A stretch of DNA of 7,219 nucleotides from JANQTF01 sp036835375 (GTDB taxonomy: Bacteria > Bacteroidota > Bacteroidia > J057). Positions 5,619 through 7,219 of this stretch are shown here, one piece after another. Each line of letters begins with the position of its first letter. Position 1 is the stretch's first letter. The notes under the pieces were generated by a model, which saw only the letters and a program-made list of their open reading frames with translations, had not been told where the DNA came from and did not search any database. Made by a program: the position numbers and the translations under genes. The DNA lies in NCBI GenBank assembly GCA_036835375.1, contig DAITMB010000185.1:1-7219 (forward strand), given 5' to 3'.

Positions 5619-6611
5619 TCATATTCCGTATTTCTCGATTCGTCGGTAGAGTGAGGTGCGTGTCAGCCCCAGTTCTAGGGCCGCGTGGGTAATATTTCCC
5701 GAATGTTTCCGGATGGCCTTGCGGATCATGAGCTGCTCCATTTCTTCGAGATTGAAGGATTCGAGCAAGAGTGCTTGGCCCGTAGTGGGAGCTTGCGACA
5801 AGCGAAAATCTTCTGGTTCCAGAATGTCGGACTCGCTCATGATGATGGCTCGCTCCATGGCGTGCTGCAATTCCCGGATGTTGCCTGGCCAATGGTAGCC
5901 TTGAAGGTGCGCAAGTGCCGCGCGACTGAGTCCACGAATGGCTTTGCCATGCCGCTGGTTGTAGCTCTGCAAAAAATGCTGTGCCAATAAGGGCAAATCT
6001 TCCACCCGCTCCCGAAGTGGAGGAAGTGCGATTTCCACGGTATTGATGCGGTAAAGGAGATCTTGCCGAAAATGGCTTTCCTGCAAAAGCTGTCGCATCG
6101 GTAAGTTCGTCGCACAGATCAAGCGAATATCCACTTCGATGGACTTGTTGCTGCCCACCCGCGTGACTCTTCGCTGCTGAATGGCGCAGAGGAGCTTGGA
6201 TTGAAGTGTCAAGGAAAGATTGCCGATCTCATCGAGAAACAACGTCCCGCTCGAAGCGGCTTCAAAGCGACCCATTCTGTCATCGTAGGCGTCGGTGAAG
6301 GATCCTTTTACGTGGCCAAACAATTCGCTCTGAAAAAGGGAATCGGATAAGGCGCCCATGTCCACGGTGACAAAGGGTTTGTTCGAGCGAGCAGATCTTT
6401 GATGTAAAGCCCTGGCCACCAATTCCTTCCCTGTTCCATTTTCTCCCAAAATCAAGACATTGGCATTCGTCTCCGCTACTTTTTCGATGGCCGAAAATAC
6501 CTTTTTCATGCCTTCGCTCCGACCGATCATCAGGTTGTCGGCAAGACTTTTCGTAGGAAAGCGGCTGGCAGATGCACGTTTTTCGGAACTGAGCACAGGA
6601 ATTTTTTTCAT
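5619..6611 (-). CDS. Stand-alone sigma-54 enhancer-binding transcriptional activator (AAA+ plus Fis-type HTH, PspF-like architecture)
   Basis: This 330-residue activator has only a central AAA+ domain and a C-terminal DNA-binding domain. Seen in order: IGRSEGMKKVF entry motif (29-39), Walker A GENGTGKE (56-63), the sigma-54 contact loop GSFTDA (103-108), Walker B GTLFLDE (122-128), sensor I ATN (167-169), arginine-finger region FRQDLLYR (181-188), PPLRER (197-202), WPGNIRELQ linker, and a Fis-type helix-turn-helix ending in GNITHAALELGL ... SLYRRIEKYGI. Such proteins hydrolyse ATP to remodel RNA polymerase held by sigma-54 at -24/-12 promoters. Only about 28 residues precede the AAA+ domain, and an in-frame stop lies at 6678-6680, so no receiver, GAF or PAS sensor is present; PspF (about 325 residues) has the same layout and is controlled by a partner protein. 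The loop differs from canonical GAFTGA at two positions; Asp at the fifth is common in Bacteroidota. The gene converges on the baeRF gene with a 39-base gap. Confidence 0.93.
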   Translation of the reverse strand: MKKIPVLSSEKRASASRFPTKSLADNLMIGRSEGMKKVFSAIEKVAETNANVLILGENGTGKELVARALHQRSARSNKPFVTVDMGALSDSLFQSELFGHVKGSFTDAYDDRMGRFEAASSGTLFLDEIGNLSLTLQSKLLCAIQQRRVTRVGSNKSIEVDIRLICATNLPMRQLLQESHFRQDLLYRINTVEIALPPLRERVEDLPLLAQHFLQSYNQRHGKAIRGLSRAALAHLQGYHWPGNIRELQHAMERAIIMSESDILEPEDFRLSQAPTTGQALLLESFNLEEMEQLMIRKAIRKHSGNITHAALELGLTRTSLYRRIEKYGI

Positions 6612-6994
6612 GAGAAGTAGCTGATGTCGTTTGTCTTCGTTGCAAATGTGCCGCGCGACGAGGCTTGTCCAATCGTCTCAAATCCTGAGGACTCGTCAGA
6701 AGCAATAGTCTGATCAGAAAGGGGAAAAGTTGCACAAGGGAAACTCCCTAAAGTCGATTCGTTACATATTTTTCATGGTAACGGCTGCCTTTTACCTGTG
6801 CCAAAAGTGCTTCGCGAAGAAGAATTAACAATTTTCACTCAAAATTTCGGCAAGCTTCCCCCCATCACCAAGTTTTTTCCCGCCTATTTGCCAACTTTTC
6901 GACCAACGACACGGATTTGCCCCCGAAGGACAAGTTCTACCTCCATAAGGAGAAGATAATCCCGAAACGTGTGCATATTAACCTGGGGTCGCAT
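6612..6994. other. Intergenic region between the hydrolase and the sigma-54 activator gene
   Basis: No supportable gene is present in these 383 bases on either strand. On the minus strand it should hold the promoter and leader of the activator. A perfect 10-bp palindrome CTTCGCGAAG lies at 6810-6819. A weak -24/-12-like match on the minus strand (TGGGGGGAAGCTTGCC, 6849-6864) has the right GG-N10-GC spacing but misses the CAC core. Translating the minus strand in all frames shows no trace of a lost receiver domain. Confidence 0.5.
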
Positions 6995-7219
6995 TCACTC
7001 AGACCTCACGACGGCATCCAGCTTCGCTTGCATCCATCTGCTTACCTCCTCGGCTCTGGTGACGACCATCATGTGGGATCCCCCTTTGACTCGATCGGCT
7101 TCCCCGATGCACTTGATGGGCAAGGTGTGGTCTTTGGTTCCATGAAGATGATGGAGATGCGCGGGCACCTGCTCATTGTCCCAATTCATGATCGCATGGA
7201 GCACGCCGGGGATAAACAT
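6995..7219 (-). CDS. Alpha/beta hydrolase, C-terminal part (5' end outside window)
   Basis: The last 75 codons of a minus-strand gene, ending in TGA at 6995-6997. The ATG at the window edge is probably an internal Met. The text fits the C-terminal third of an alpha/beta-hydrolase: NWDN ... PAHLHHLHGTKDHTLP, where the Asp (7130-7132) is the usual acid of the catalytic triad in the HGxxDxxxP turn, then GGSHMMV, where the His (7073-7075) is the catalytic histidine, then an amphipathic C-terminal helix. The nucleophile Ser and its elbow would lie beyond the edge. The substrate cannot be told. It is on the same strand as the sigma-54 activator but 383 bases upstream of it, so a shared operon is unlikely. 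Confidence 0.8.
   Translation of the reverse strand: MFIPGVLHAIMNWDNEQVPAHLHHLHGTKDHTLPIKCIGEADRVKGGSHMMVVTRAEEVSRWMQAKLDAVVRSE

Noticed and set aside
6280..6735. Minus-strand frame of 151 codons overlapping the 5' end of the sigma-54 activator gene, possibly a lost receiver domain
   Set aside because: Its peptide has no receiver landmarks (acidic pair, phosphoacceptor Asp, Lys), and most of it is a shadow frame of the AAA+ domain.
6849..6864. Sigma-54 (-24/-12) promoter on the minus strand before the activator gene
   Set aside because: GG-N10-GC spacing and TTGC are present but the CAC core is absent, and it lies about 240 bases from the start codon; too weak to annotate.

Overview
The window looks like chromosomal DNA of a Bacteroidota bacterium, most likely in or near the Saprospiria/Lewinella group. 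Two proteins end in type A C-terminal sorting domains of the type IX secretion system (T9SS), start codons lack strong Shine-Dalgarno sites, and a baeRF protein, a sigma-54 activator and Bacteroidota-type transposase relics are present. The phylum is a firm inference; the genus is not determinable by eye.

Layout. Positions 1-1223 (+) hold the 3' part of a secreted IPT/TIG-domain metzincin-like metalloprotease with a T9SS sorting domain. A small lipoprotein with a BamE/SmpA-like segment follows (1282-1701, +). Positions 1702-2452 are a degraded mobile-element zone. It has a long perfect palindrome with a nested hairpin (1729-1784), an AT-rich spacer, a probable IS4-type transposase C-terminal scrap on the minus strand (1928-2050), and an IS1182-type transposase relic on the plus strand (2092-2370) whose N-terminal, middle and C-terminal pieces are joined after internal deletions. 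Positions 2453-3904 (+) encode a second T9SS cargo protein with a signal peptide and an unrecognised, probably beta-rich body. Positions 3905-4499 are about 600 bases without a supportable gene but with several inverted repeats. Positions 4500-5579 (+) encode a baeRF (bacterial eRF1/Pelota-like) protein, a family that includes ribosome-hibernation factors. Convergent to it, 39 bases away, is a stand-alone sigma-54 enhancer-binding activator (5619-6611, -) of PspF-like architecture. After a 383-base gap with no gene, the 3' end of an alpha/beta hydrolase gene runs off the right edge (6995-7219, -).

The genes do not form one obvious pathway. The left half is cell-surface/secreted cargo interrupted by mobile-element debris; the right half is stress/regulatory. 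The most rewarding targets are the baeRF protein with its long structured upstream region, the receiver-less sigma-54 activator with a variant sigma-54-contact loop, and the palindromic repeats. I see no clear evidence of a complete new defence, CRISPR, toxin-antitoxin or biosynthetic system.
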